From positions 248,001 to 312,000 of the forward strand of contig JAFXSE010000118.1 of NCBI GenBank assembly GCA_017525855.1: DNA of 64,000 nt. Reading direction: 5' to 3'. The stretch is from Bacilli bacterium (GTDB taxonomy: Bacteria; Bacillota; Bacilli; RF39; UBA660). The translations under genes and the position numbers were made by a program. The notes below the pieces were generated by a model, which did not search any database, was not told where the DNA came from, and was given only the letters and a program-made list of their open reading frames with translations. Shown one piece after another: positions 43,431-51,285 of the stretch (position 1 is the stretch's first letter; each line of letters starts with the position of its first letter).

Positions 43431-44664
43431 AATTTACAGGTAAAGTTATATACACACTAGTACCTTCTCCTAAAGTAGATTCATATTTCATATTTCCACC
43501 ATGTAATTTTATAATTTCACGAGAAAGAGATACTCCAAGTCCTGTTCCTCTTTCCTTAGTAGTATAAAATGTATCACCAATTCTATTCAAAACATCACTA
43601 CTCATTCCAATACCATTATCTTTAATAACAATCTCTATACTATCATTAACCTCTTTAACATCTAACGTAATAACAGCATTATCTTTTTTTGCCTCTATAC
43701 TATTTTTTATAACATTTACAAAGACTTGTTTTATACGATTATAATCAAGATCCATATATATTTCAGTATCAGGTATATTAAAGTCTACCTCAACATTATT
43801 CTTTTTCAATAATGGTTTCATTTCATTTTCTAACTCTTCAATTAAATAAACAATATCGACATCCTCTTTATTTATTTTAAGTTTAGTATAATCTAAGAAA
43901 TCATCCATAAGTAACAATGTTCTATTAACCTCAGAATTAATTATTGGAATATACTTTCTATAATTTTTATAATCATCATCAATCATCATATCTAAGTATC
44001 CTCTACATACAGCAAGAGGATTTTTAATTTCATGAGTTATTTTAAAAAGTGATACTTTTATTTCCTTTTCCCTATTTAATTCATTAACAGTACTATTATA
44101 ATCAACTACTCCTTCACATTTTTTAAAGAAAACCAAAGCAATATATGAAACAAACAATAATAATATTGTCATAAATATAACATCAGATATTAAAAACGTT
44201 AATGGCCTCTTATTTAAAATATAATACGTTAACTGAAATCCTACAAAGAAAGTCCTAATTATAACAAATGTTGAAGAAACCCTTTCTACACTCATTTTAT
44301 TTTGTCTACTATAAATAAAAAATATAATAAAATATAATCCATATTCAACAATTAATACAAGTGATGAAATACCAATATTAAAATATAGGAAAAATACTAA
44401 TATAATTGATATAAAAACAGAAGTTAATAACTGTTTTTTTAAATAAGATATTAATAATGGTATATTAAGAAATGTAACAGCATACATATAGTTATTAGTA
44501 TTAACACCTCTACATAACATATAAAGAGATGAAAACAATGCCAACTCCAAAAATATTGATTTTTCTTCTAAATCCAAGTTTTTAACATAGGCAACATATA
44601 TAAAATATAAAGAAATTGGAAAAAATAAATACGTAATATTAGTAAGTAAATAATTAATAATCAT
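43429..44664 (-). CDS. Sensor histidine kinase (sporulation-kinase type)
   Basis: 411 residues from ATG at 44664 (SD AGAAGG). About six to seven hydrophobic helices fill residues 1-185; HisKA follows with FKITHEIKNPLAVCRGY (phospho-His), then the ATPase domain: NVIKNSIEA (N box), DNGIGMS (G1), TTKERGTGLGVSLSREII (G2). No response regulator gene is adjacent. The membrane-sensor layout with few extracytoplasmic residues resembles KinB-type kinases, suggesting an input from within the membrane. Function in sporulation is an inference. Confidence 0.85.
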   Translation of the reverse strand: MIINYLLTNITYLFFPISLYFIYVAYVKNLDLEEKSIFLELALFSSLYMLCRGVNTNNYMYAVTFLNIPLLISYLKKQLLTSVFISIILVFFLYFNIGISSLVLIVEYGLYFIIFFIYSRQNKMSVERVSSTFVIIRTFFVGFQLTYYILNKRPLTFLISDVIFMTILLLFVSYIALVFFKKCEGVVDYNSTVNELNREKEIKVSLFKITHEIKNPLAVCRGYLDMMIDDDYKNYRKYIPIINSEVNRTLLLMDDFLDYTKLKINKEDVDIVYLIEELENEMKPLLKKNNVEVDFNIPDTEIYMDLDYNRIKQVFVNVIKNSIEAKKDNAVITLDVKEVNDSIEIVIKDNGIGMSSDVLNRIGDTFYTTKERGTGLGVSLSREIIKLHGGNMKYESTLGEGTSVYITLPVN

Positions 44665-44768
44665 ATAATACCTTCTTTCAAAAAAAATCATACTCTATTT
44701 TTGTGTCGAAATTTGTCGAAAGATGTTAAAAAAAGAAATAAATTGTAATATTTTGCTTAATTTACTAC

Positions 44769-44796
44769 TTGGCAAATAAAAAAAATATGTTATAAT
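44769..44796 (+). promoter_or_regulatory. tRNA-Gly promoter
   Basis: TTGGCA, 16-base spacer, TATAAT, 14 bases before the tRNA. Confidence 0.75.
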
Positions 44797-44810
44797 AAAT
44801 ATGTATTTAC

Positions 44811-44885
44811 GCAGACGTAGTTTAATGGTTAGAATACGGCCTTGCCAAGGCTGTGATGGGGGTTCGATTCCCCTCGTCTGCTCCA
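44811..44885 (+). tRNA. tRNA-Gly (anticodon GCC)
   Basis: 75 bases. Acceptor GCAGACG/CGTCTGC, encoded TCCA end, D arm GTTTAATGGTTAGAA, anticodon stem CGGCC/GGCTG around TTGCCAA (GCC), T arm GGGGGTTCGATTCCCC. All helices pair well. Confidence 0.97.
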
Positions 44886-44924
44886 TTTGTAAAAATCGTC
44901 GGAACAACCGATGTTGAGATAAAG

Positions 44925-44951
44925 CTTAATTCGAAAGAATTAAGTTTTTTT
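44925..44951 (+). terminator. tRNA-Gly terminator
   Basis: Stem CTTAATTC/GAATTAAG with a GAAA tetraloop and seven T. Confidence 0.85.
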
Positions 44952-44974
44952 GTTTCTAAGAAAGGTTTAATGAT

Positions 44975-45125
44975 ATGTTAAATATTATTAAAGAAAAACA
45001 AAAAATTAAAAATTGAATCAAATCATAGAATATTTAGATTATATAACAAGCAACAAGTTAATAAATCATTAAAACATATCAATGATGAAATGGAAGCAGC
45101 AGCTGAAGAATTTTATAATACTTAA
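44975..45125 (+). pseudogene. Short decayed gene after tRNA-Gly
   Basis: ATG at 44975 with SD AAAGG gives MLNIIKEKQKIKN and stop. A frame change in the A-rich tract near 45008-45012 would continue as KIESNHRIFRLYNKQQ, then HINDEMEAAAEEFYNT and stop. It is probably a roughly 50-residue gene broken by a frameshift. No family recognised. Confidence 0.35.
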
Positions 45126-45136
45126 AAAAGCAAAGA

Positions 45137-45174
45137 AAAAGACGATAGCTTATCATTGTAAACTATCGTCTTTT
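45137..45174. terminator. Strong bidirectional terminator
   Basis: Twelve-base stem AAAAGACGATAG/CTATCGTCTTTT; T-runs on both strands. It ends the minus-strand operon at 45.2-47.0 kb. Confidence 0.85.
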
Positions 45175-45253
45175 ATAAACTAATATTATTTGGTATATCA
45201 ATATTCTCTTTTCTTTTTCCCTTTAACATCAACACTGGACTTAATAATGACAT
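45173..45253 (-). CDS. Possible 26-residue peptide
   Basis: ATG at 45253 with SD AGAGGTG. The peptide starts MSLLSPVLMLKGKRKENIDI. It follows a 33-residue ORF in the same frame, separated from it only by a TGA. Probably a tiny coupled gene or the tail of a broken one. Confidence 0.3.
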   Translation of the reverse strand: MSLLSPVLMLKGKRKENIDIPNNISL

Positions 45254-45259
45254 TGCATT

Positions 45260-45361
45260 TCACCTCTGTCTACTTTTTCCACCCATTGTATTTGTTTCTT
45301 CTTCAAATCCATCTAAATAAAAACTAGAATTTTCATTAGAGTTAGAAGATGTCATGTTCAT
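45260..45361 (-). CDS. Possible 33-residue acidic peptide
   Basis: ATG at 45361 overlaps the previous stop as TAATG. Reads MNMTSSNSNENSSFYLDGFE, continuing to GGKSRQR. It is rich in Ser/Asn with no hydrophobic segment. Its place in the operon argues for translation; nothing else does. Confidence 0.3.
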   Translation of the reverse strand: MNMTSSNSNENSSFYLDGFEEETNTMGGKSRQR

Positions 45362-45534
45362 TAAATCAATTCTTTTTTAATAAACTTCGTTAATTGTTCA
45401 CCTGGTTTTGATTCAGGTATTGTAAATACTCCCTCCTGACTTGTTTCTCAACAATATAAAGTACAAGCATTTGGATTATTTTTTTAATCATTTATTGTTT
45501 CTTGTGGTATTTGTACATCTAGATTTTTATTCAT
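45361..45534 (-). pseudogene. Broken 57-codon ORF
   Basis: The frame from ATG at 45534 has in-frame TAA (codon 17) and TGA (codon 28), otherwise reading through from MNKNLDVQIPQETIND to EQLTKFIKKELI, and ends TAATG on the next ORF. Overlapping ends suggest it was part of this operon. Confidence 0.4.
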
Positions 45535-45544
45535 ATTTAAACTC

Positions 45545-46480
45545 TTATATCCACTTACCTACTATAATCATTATTACTGATAAAATCAAAAGTACAATTA
45601 ATTCAGTAGGAATGTATTTACTATATTTTTCTTCTAATTCTGATATTTCACTTCTATGTTTTAAGTTATCTATATTCTTGCCAATTATTATTTCACTTGT
45701 TGAAACGAAATCATCTATATCATCTTTATACATACTTTTATGATTAGTAGTATTATACCCTGTATATTTTTGTTTTGGAACTATTGTTGAATATAAACGA
45801 TCTAGTGTTCCCCTAAATAAAGTATTACCAATTAAGAATGCTAATATAACAACTGCCATTGGAAATAGTACATAAGTCATTCCATAAATTTCTCTTATTT
45901 GTGGAACAAATACTAATAATGTACAAATAACTAAACTAGGAATAACTCCTAATGCAAATACTATTTTATTAGTAATAGAACTTTTTTTCTTGATAATTCT
46001 ATCATATCTTTCTGGAGCTCTTAATATTTTTTCCTTTATAAGTTGATATACATCATCCATTTTCTTATCTTCACTGCTTAAATTAACCTCAATATCCATT
46101 TTATGTTCATAGATATTCATATTAATATTTTGGCTAATCATCTTTTGATCTCCACCATGTTGTATCCAATAACTGTAATGGTATCTTACCCACATATCTT
46201 TTACTTCATGTAATCTATTATTAAATATAGTTATGAAAGATGTATAATTATCAACAGTTATATTTGTATCATCATAAAAGTTAAAAGTACATTTAAAAGT
46301 TCCTTCAAAATTTTTAACTGTCCAGTTTTGATATTCTCTTTCATACCTCTCATTTTGAGCAGTTTCTTGTTTACATAATTGAATATTCTCTCTTATTTCT
46401 TCATCCATTCTTTGAAAGATTTCTTCTAAATCTTTGTCTGAAATTATTTTGTTAGCCACTTTAATTGTGTCATTATACAT
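45545..46480 (-). CDS. Membrane protein of unknown family (paralogue of next gene)
   Basis: 311 residues from ATG at 46480 (SD GGAGGT). Residues about 40-155 form a soluble domain (FKCTFNFYDDTNITVDNYTS, SSEDKKMDDVYQLIKEKIL). Two hydrophobic helices (about 175-200, 205-228) and one at the C-terminus (TELIVLLILSVIMIIVGKW) follow. The soluble domain aligns by eye with the 179-residue protein of the upstream gene (NIT..DY.SF and S..D..M..V...I). Second gene of a minus-strand operon. No known family. Confidence 0.7.
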   Translation of the reverse strand: MYNDTIKVANKIISDKDLEEIFQRMDEEIRENIQLCKQETAQNERYEREYQNWTVKNFEGTFKCTFNFYDDTNITVDNYTSFITIFNNRLHEVKDMWVRYHYSYWIQHGGDQKMISQNINMNIYEHKMDIEVNLSSEDKKMDDVYQLIKEKILRAPERYDRIIKKKSSITNKIVFALGVIPSLVICTLLVFVPQIREIYGMTYVLFPMAVVILAFLIGNTLFRGTLDRLYSTIVPKQKYTGYNTTNHKSMYKDDIDDFVSTSEIIIGKNIDNLKHRSEISELEEKYSKYIPTELIVLLILSVIMIIVGKWI

Positions 46481-46503
46481 ACACATTACCTCCAAATTAT
46501 AAT

Positions 46504-47043
46504 TTAATTATTTTGTTTATTGCAGAATATACAATTAGCAACTGGAAATTGTTTTAAAATTGCATTTATTTGTTGTTCTACTTGATTCATACTAGGGTCA
46601 TTATGATTTGATTTTCTAGTAAATTTAATTTCATATGGTTTAAATGTTATCAAGAATGAATTTTCATGTTCTTCAGGATTATCTCCCTTACCTCTATGGA
46701 AATCCATACATAATTTAATATCCATACTACTAATTCCATTCAAACTGCCACCATCAACAGCAGATTTGAAAGATTCATAATCTTTACAAGTAATATTTTG
46801 ATAAGATTTTTCTCGTATAAAAACCTCAAAATGTTGCCCATAAGAATGTTTATACATAAAATCCTTATATTCAGGTTTAAATTGCTTATTTTTTTCCTCA
46901 TCTTGCTCTACTAATTTTGTTAATTGTTTATTCATTTCATCGCAGTATTGAACTAGATATGATATTGCCTCTGCTGTTGGTAAAACATTAGAATAATCAT
47001 ATTCATTATTTATTACTGCTTTTGATAAAAAACTATCGTTCAT
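46504..47043 (-). CDS. Soluble protein of unknown family (paralogue of previous gene)
   Basis: 179 residues, no membrane helix. SD GGGAG. QHFEVFIREKSYQNITCKDY and KSNHNDPSMNQVEQQINAIL correspond to parts of the neighbouring 311-residue protein, so both probably come from a common domain. A C-terminal CIFC pair may bind metal. First gene of the operon; upstream is a TATAAT-type -10 near 47086-47091. Confidence 0.65.
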   Translation of the reverse strand: MNDSFLSKAVINNEYDYSNVLPTAEAISYLVQYCDEMNKQLTKLVEQDEEKNKQFKPEYKDFMYKHSYGQHFEVFIREKSYQNITCKDYESFKSAVDGGSLNGISSMDIKLCMDFHRGKGDNPEEHENSFLITFKPYEIKFTRKSNHNDPSMNQVEQQINAILKQFPVANCIFCNKQNN

Positions 47044-47315
47044 ATTAATTTCTCCCTTATTTTATACAAGTCTAATTCATATATTATTATAACATACTTT
47101 ACACTATATTTAACGGAATTTCGCATTTTAGAAAAATAGTTTACACTTTTTTAAAGAATTTGTGCTATAATTGATGCATAATTAAGATTTATCTCAGTTA
47201 CATTTGTAGTAAAATGTTTCTCAAACGAGATACACAATTGCTCCATAAAAAAATACGCTCGAACTTTTCGAGTTTAAATAAATCAATAATCCAATTGGGA
47301 TTATTTTTTTATTTG
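47044..47315 (+). other. Gap with orphan + strand promoter and terminator
   Basis: No clear gene. On the plus strand TTTACA (47131-47136) and an extended -10 (TGCTATAAT, near 47163-47171; spacer about 20) are followed by a hairpin terminator AATAATCC/GGATTATT with T-run at 47285-47310. This could make a short RNA of some 130 bases. On the minus strand a 31-codon frame (47151-47246, MEQLCISFEKHFTT...) lacks an SD. A small hairpin CTCGAAC/TTTTCGAG lies at 47258-47272. Confidence 0.35.
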
Positions 47316-47351
47316 AAAAAAATACGTAAATTTAATTACTACGTATTTTTT
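47316..47351 (-). terminator. Terminator of the M23 endolysin gene
   Basis: Stem AAAAAATACGTA/TACGTATTTTTT overlapping the stop of 47350-48294. Confidence 0.75.
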
Positions 47352-48294
47352 ATATTACTTCAGTATCTCCCACTTCATATAAGAAAGTACTAAACACCCA
47401 TACATTTCTACCATTAAGATTTAACTTTGCAGAATTTGTCTCTATATCTACTTCTTTTACTTCATAAATATTTTTGTTAATAACATAACTTGCTCCACCA
47501 TATACTACATCATCTTGCCCTACTGTAGAACCATATTTATCGACTTCTGTAAAATCATTAAGTGGTATCCAATGATAATTTTTAGCCTTTTCATTATAAT
47601 ATGTAGAAAAATCCACTCCAGTTAATAAAGTATTTCCAAATAAATTAGTACCTCGCTTTATAATATCTACTTTAAACACACCATCAAATCTTACTTTACT
47701 CCCAACATGAAGTATTTGATCAATTGCTTCACTACCAGGTAGTTCAATCAAAGGTGCATCTCCTGTAGTTCTAAAGTTTCCGCCCATACCATAAATGATA
47801 TTAGTATAATCAACAAAGTAACACTCATCTAAATCATATTCATTATTAAACATATAATTACCATATTTATTTTTATACCAAGAAGTATCATTAGACTGAC
47901 TTACTTCTATATGGCAATGAACTCCCGTTGCATTTCCTTTATTACCCATATTACCAAGTTGATCACCTTGTCTTACTATTTGACCAGCATAAGCATCCAT
48001 AGTATTATCATGTGCCGTCATATAAGTAGCATAATCTATTCTCCCATTAGCGAATCTAACTTTTTTTAGTGATTGCCACATCACTTGACCAGATTCTGGA
48101 TACGTTCTTATACATTTTGAATCACATGGAGCATAATAAGGATATCTAATACCAGAAACTCTTCCCCTAACATCATTAGCCATTATACCCTGATGTGAAA
48201 AAGTAGAATTAGCACCTTGAGTAATATACATATCTGTAAATGGACACAAAAAATCTTCTATTCCACCCCTTACACTTTTCTGCCCTTTATACAT
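47350..48294 (-). CDS. M23 peptidase, phage-endolysin-like
   Basis: 314 residues, no signal peptide. Zinc-site motifs of the M23/LytM family: HQGIMANDV (H...D), then MTAHDNTM and VHCHIEVSQ (HxH). GQIVRQGDQLGNMGNKGNAT is the usual glycine-rich turn before HxH. The C-terminal 120 residues are beta-rich (SH3-like cell-wall binding, e.g. GSKVRFDGVFKVDII and WIPLNDFTEV). Lack of a signal suggests a phage or tailocin lysin. It stands alone, with no phage genes nearby. Confidence 0.78.
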   Translation of the reverse strand: MYKGQKSVRGGIEDFLCPFTDMYITQGANSTFSHQGIMANDVRGRVSGIRYPYYAPCDSKCIRTYPESGQVMWQSLKKVRFANGRIDYATYMTAHDNTMDAYAGQIVRQGDQLGNMGNKGNATGVHCHIEVSQSNDTSWYKNKYGNYMFNNEYDLDECYFVDYTNIIYGMGGNFRTTGDAPLIELPGSEAIDQILHVGSKVRFDGVFKVDIIKRGTNLFGNTLLTGVDFSTYYNEKAKNYHWIPLNDFTEVDKYGSTVGQDDVVYGGASYVINKNIYEVKEVDIETNSAKLNLNGRNVWVFSTFLYEVGDTEVI

Positions 48295-48368
48295 ATTTTC
48301 ACCTCCAATATATTATATATTGTATGACAGAAATAAGTTCTGACTAATTATAATAACTAAAACAATAT

Positions 48369-48399
48369 AAAAAGATGATCTTTATTCAAAATCATCTTT
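48369..48399 (-). terminator. Terminator of 48382-49305
   Basis: Stem AAAGATGAT/ATCATCTTT with T-run on the minus strand. Confidence 0.7.
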
Positions 48400-49305
48400 A
48401 ACAAGTTCCTGAATATTTTTAAGTTCTAGAGAATACTTATTAGATATTTCATATAAAGTTTCTAACTTACTATACATTCCATCAAAATCATGTGATGCCT
48501 TTAACAATTCTTTTCTTCTAGAAACATAATTCTTTGTCATCAAATAATTACCTGTCATATATATACCATCATGTGTCAAAACAAATTCTATAATCTTTAA
48601 AGTTTTCTCAAAATTTCTAGTTGTCATTTTAAAACTATCTGTCATATATATCTTACTTTTTTTATCTCTAATTCCAATTAAAAAGTTACATAGTGAATCA
48701 TTAAATTCTGGCGAAATTCCACTTTCATAATTTTTTGAATTCATATCAACAGTTCCTACATTATCTAATTCTTTTAAATAATATGGTTCCTTTATTTCTA
48801 TCTCTTTATAACTATGCTCTCTATTTAAAGAATCACATTTTGAAAGTTCTAGTAATGCTCGACAAGCAACTGGATAATTAGAAGCAACTTCTTTATAAAA
48901 ATTAGGCTGAACTTTATCTTTAGAAGCTTCTTCCAAATCTTTTTCTTCAAAAAATTCAATAGCTTTACTTGTTATAATTTTAACATAATCTCCATCTAAA
49001 CATATTTTACTGCCATAATGAGAATGATTAATACTACAAACTTCTTCTAATAAACTATTTCTTATAGTAATAACTACCATATTAGCAATCAATTCATTTT
49101 TTGGCTCATAAAAATTTCCTTCTTCACTTCCAAGTATCAAAAGCATATTTCTAAATTCAACTTCATCATAAACAGAAATAAAAGATAATAATTGCTCTTT
49201 AACATTATCCAAAATTTTATATAAAATATTATTTGGAATTTTAAATTTTTGTAACTGCTTTCTTAATATATTCCATGTATAATCTTCTACAATATTATGA
49301 TTCAT
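48382..49305 (-). CDS. Uncharacterised 307-residue protein
   Basis: Start ATG at 49305 is chosen for SD GAGGTG; a GTG 9 bases upstream overlaps it. Hydrophilic and probably helical, with a closing coiled-coil-like segment (SRRKELLKASHDFDGMYSKL...). No motif recognised. It follows the YjbR-like gene by 20 bases and likely shares its transcript. Confidence 0.7.
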   Translation of the reverse strand: MNHNIVEDYTWNILRKQLQKFKIPNNILYKILDNVKEQLLSFISVYDEVEFRNMLLILGSEEGNFYEPKNELIANMVVITIRNSLLEEVCSINHSHYGSKICLDGDYVKIITSKAIEFFEEKDLEEASKDKVQPNFYKEVASNYPVACRALLELSKCDSLNREHSYKEIEIKEPYYLKELDNVGTVDMNSKNYESGISPEFNDSLCNFLIGIRDKKSKIYMTDSFKMTTRNFEKTLKIIEFVLTHDGIYMTGNYLMTKNYVSRRKELLKASHDFDGMYSKLETLYEISNKYSLELKNIQELVKDDFE

Positions 49306-49324
49306 ACTACCCACCTCAAGTTTT

Positions 49325-49996
49325 TTATTTACTTATAGAAATATTATAACTGTTATCAATTAATTCAAATATTTTTTTAGTATCAATACTATTATCTAGT
49401 TTAATTGTAATCCAACTCTTTTTATTCATATGATAACCACCAAATATTTTTTTATTATCAACAAATTCTAGTATTTTATCTTTTTGATACATTAAATCAA
49501 TAATTTCTGTTTCTTTATCTGAATTAAGGCCTAGTTTATTCTCAGTTATACTTACAAACAATATATACCATTTATTATTCAATTTGTTTCTACATATTGC
49601 AGTTTTAGGATATGACTCCCATAAAAATTCTAATTGATCGCCATATTTATTATTTATATAATCAATTACTTCTTTAGTTTGAATATTTTTAAATACATCA
49701 CTATAAGTACAATTATTTATTACATCATTTATAACTTTCTCATATTCACTTCTTACTCCTCCTACATATTCACCAACTACATCTTCTACATCAACAAGTA
49801 AGTATTCATCATTAAAAGCTAATTCTATTATTTTAGATATCATTTTACCATTTTCTACTTCAATAACAACTAAAAATTGATTATCTAAAATAGTTTTAGA
49901 AAAACTATATTTATTCTTATCTTTTATAAACCCATACTTTTTTAAACTATTATAATCTATTTTTCTTAACTCTAATTCTTTATCTAATTTTCTCAC
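49325..49996 (-). CDS. MmcQ/YjbR-family protein
   Basis: 223 residues from GTG at 49996 (SD GGGTGA). The C-terminal half (about 115-223) is a YjbR-like DNA-binding-type fold: YGDQLEFLWESYPKTAICRN, KWYILFVSI and GGYHMNKKSWITIKLDN. The N-terminal part is an extra domain common in these relatives. Function not established for the family. Confidence 0.75.
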   Translation of the reverse strand: MRKLDKELELRKIDYNSLKKYGFIKDKNKYSFSKTILDNQFLVVIEVENGKMISKIIELAFNDEYLLVDVEDVVGEYVGGVRSEYEKVINDVINNCTYSDVFKNIQTKEVIDYINNKYGDQLEFLWESYPKTAICRNKLNNKWYILFVSITENKLGLNSDKETEIIDLMYQKDKILEFVDNKKIFGGYHMNKKSWITIKLDNSIDTKKIFELIDNSYNISISK

Positions 49997-50138
49997 ATAA
50001 TCACCCAATTACTTATAAATTATTATAACATTAACAATAAGTATAAACTATAAATTTTAAAGTATTTTTCCAAAAATAAAACTTACGAGAAATTTATTTT
50101 TTTGTTAAAATATATTTGGTAAGGAAAGGAAGAATATT

Positions 50139-50624
50139 ATGTATAAAGAAAATGATATTGTAGTTTACAGAAAAGATGTTTGTAAGATAATTGGTATAAA
50201 AAAAATCAATGAATTAGATTATTATATTATGAATAAACTAGATGATTCTTCTTTAACAATCACAATTCCAATTAATAGTAATTTAATAAGAAAAGTAATA
50301 ACTAAAAAAGAAGCAGAAAATATTATCAATCAAATACCTAATATTAAGCCTTTAAAAAATATAGATGACAAGTATATGGAAAGTAAATATAAAGAATTAT
50401 TACATAATGGTTCTTATGAAGACTTAATAACAATAATAAAATCAGCTTATCTTAGAAATAGTAATCGAATTAAGAATAGTAAAAGAGTTAGTGAAAGAGA
50501 TACTAAATACTTTGATTTAGCAGAAAAATATCTATACACAGAACTATCTATTGCACTAGATATGACTATAGATGAAACACAAAATTATATAATAAATAAA
50601 GTAGAACAGTTAATTAATAACTAA
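50139..50624 (+). CDS. CarD-family transcription regulator
   Basis: 161 residues. N-terminal CarD/TRCF RNA-polymerase-interaction domain (YKENDIVVYRKDVCKIIGI, then YYIMNKL), and a helical C-terminal half with LLHNGSYEDLITIIKSAYLR and AEKYLYTELSIAL. CarD proteins bind RNA polymerase beta and stabilise promoter opening. It is cytosolic, single and convergent with a PAP2 gene. Confidence 0.88.
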   Translation: MYKENDIVVYRKDVCKIIGIKKINELDYYIMNKLDDSSLTITIPINSNLIRKVITKKEAENIINQIPNIKPLKNIDDKYMESKYKELLHNGSYEDLITIIKSAYLRNSNRIKNSKRVSERDTKYFDLAEKYLYTELSIALDMTIDETQNYIINKVEQLINN

Positions 50625-50639
50625 CTATTCTACTTTTTT
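50598..50639. terminator. Bidirectional terminator between CarD and PAP2 genes
   Basis: Stem AAAGTAGAA/TTCTACTTT with an inner AGTTAA/TTAACT-type extension. Confidence 0.75.
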
Positions 50640-51242
50640 GTTTGTAAATGAAATAAAAATTATTAAATAAGATAATGATAGTAAAAAGCCTGCAAGTACA
50701 TCACTAGTATAATGAACTCCTAAATATATTCTACTAGAACCAATTAAAAAAATTATCATAGACAAAAGCACTATCAAAAACCATTTTAAATATTTATTTT
50801 CTATATTTTTATAAACCAAATAAATTAAGTACCCATAAAAAGCAGTTGTTGCCATAGTATGACCTGAAGGAAAACTATAACCACCCTGTTCAATTAATGG
50901 CAATATAGTAGGTCTTGCTCTTTTAAATATATTCTTAACAACCATATTAATAATTGTAACTAAAAGTAGATTACAACCTAACAATAAAGCATCTTTTCTT
51001 TTTTTTCTTATGACTAATATTATCATTATAATAGATGCCATCGGTATTAATATTTTAGCACTTCCAAAATTAGTAATAAACTTAACAGTAGGTGTTCTAA
51101 ATTCACTTATAAATTTAGATACCAAATTATATCCAAATTCATCTATAACTAATGACTCTTTTTTTACTATAAATATAGCAATAGTAATAAACAATAAAAT
51201 AGATACTAATGATATTATATAATTCAATCTAATCTTTTTCAT
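50625..51242 (-). CDS. PAP2-family membrane phosphatase
   Basis: 205 residues, five to six helices. The three phosphatase motifs are intact: KNIFKRARP (KxxxxxxRP), PSGHTM (PSGH) and SRIYLGVHYTSDVL (SRxxxxxHxxxD). Probably an undecaprenyl-diphosphate or phosphatidate-type phosphatase at the outer face of the membrane. SD AGGAG. Confidence 0.9.
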   Translation of the reverse strand: MKKIRLNYIISLVSILLFITIAIFIVKKESLVIDEFGYNLVSKFISEFRTPTVKFITNFGSAKILIPMASIIMIILVIRKKRKDALLLGCNLLLVTIINMVVKNIFKRARPTILPLIEQGGYSFPSGHTMATTAFYGYLIYLVYKNIENKYLKWFLIVLLSMIIFLIGSSRIYLGVHYTSDVLAGFLLSLSYLIIFISFTNKKVE

Positions 51243-51285
51243 AATATTCTCCTAATAATAATATACTATAATTTAGTAAAAAATA

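Noticed and set aside
44695..44907. Minus-strand 70-codon frame covering tRNA-Gly
   Set aside because: It is the complement of a well-formed tRNA and its promoter; no SD or family.
45173..45534. TGA read as tryptophan (Mollicutes code) to join the small ORFs
   Set aside because: TGA is the true stop of the GerA gene and does not occur inside long genes; TAA also interrupts the first of these ORFs.
47151..47246. 31-codon minus-strand frame MEQLCISFEKHFTT...
   Set aside because: No SD and overlaps the orphan promoter region; kept only as a remark in the gap entry.
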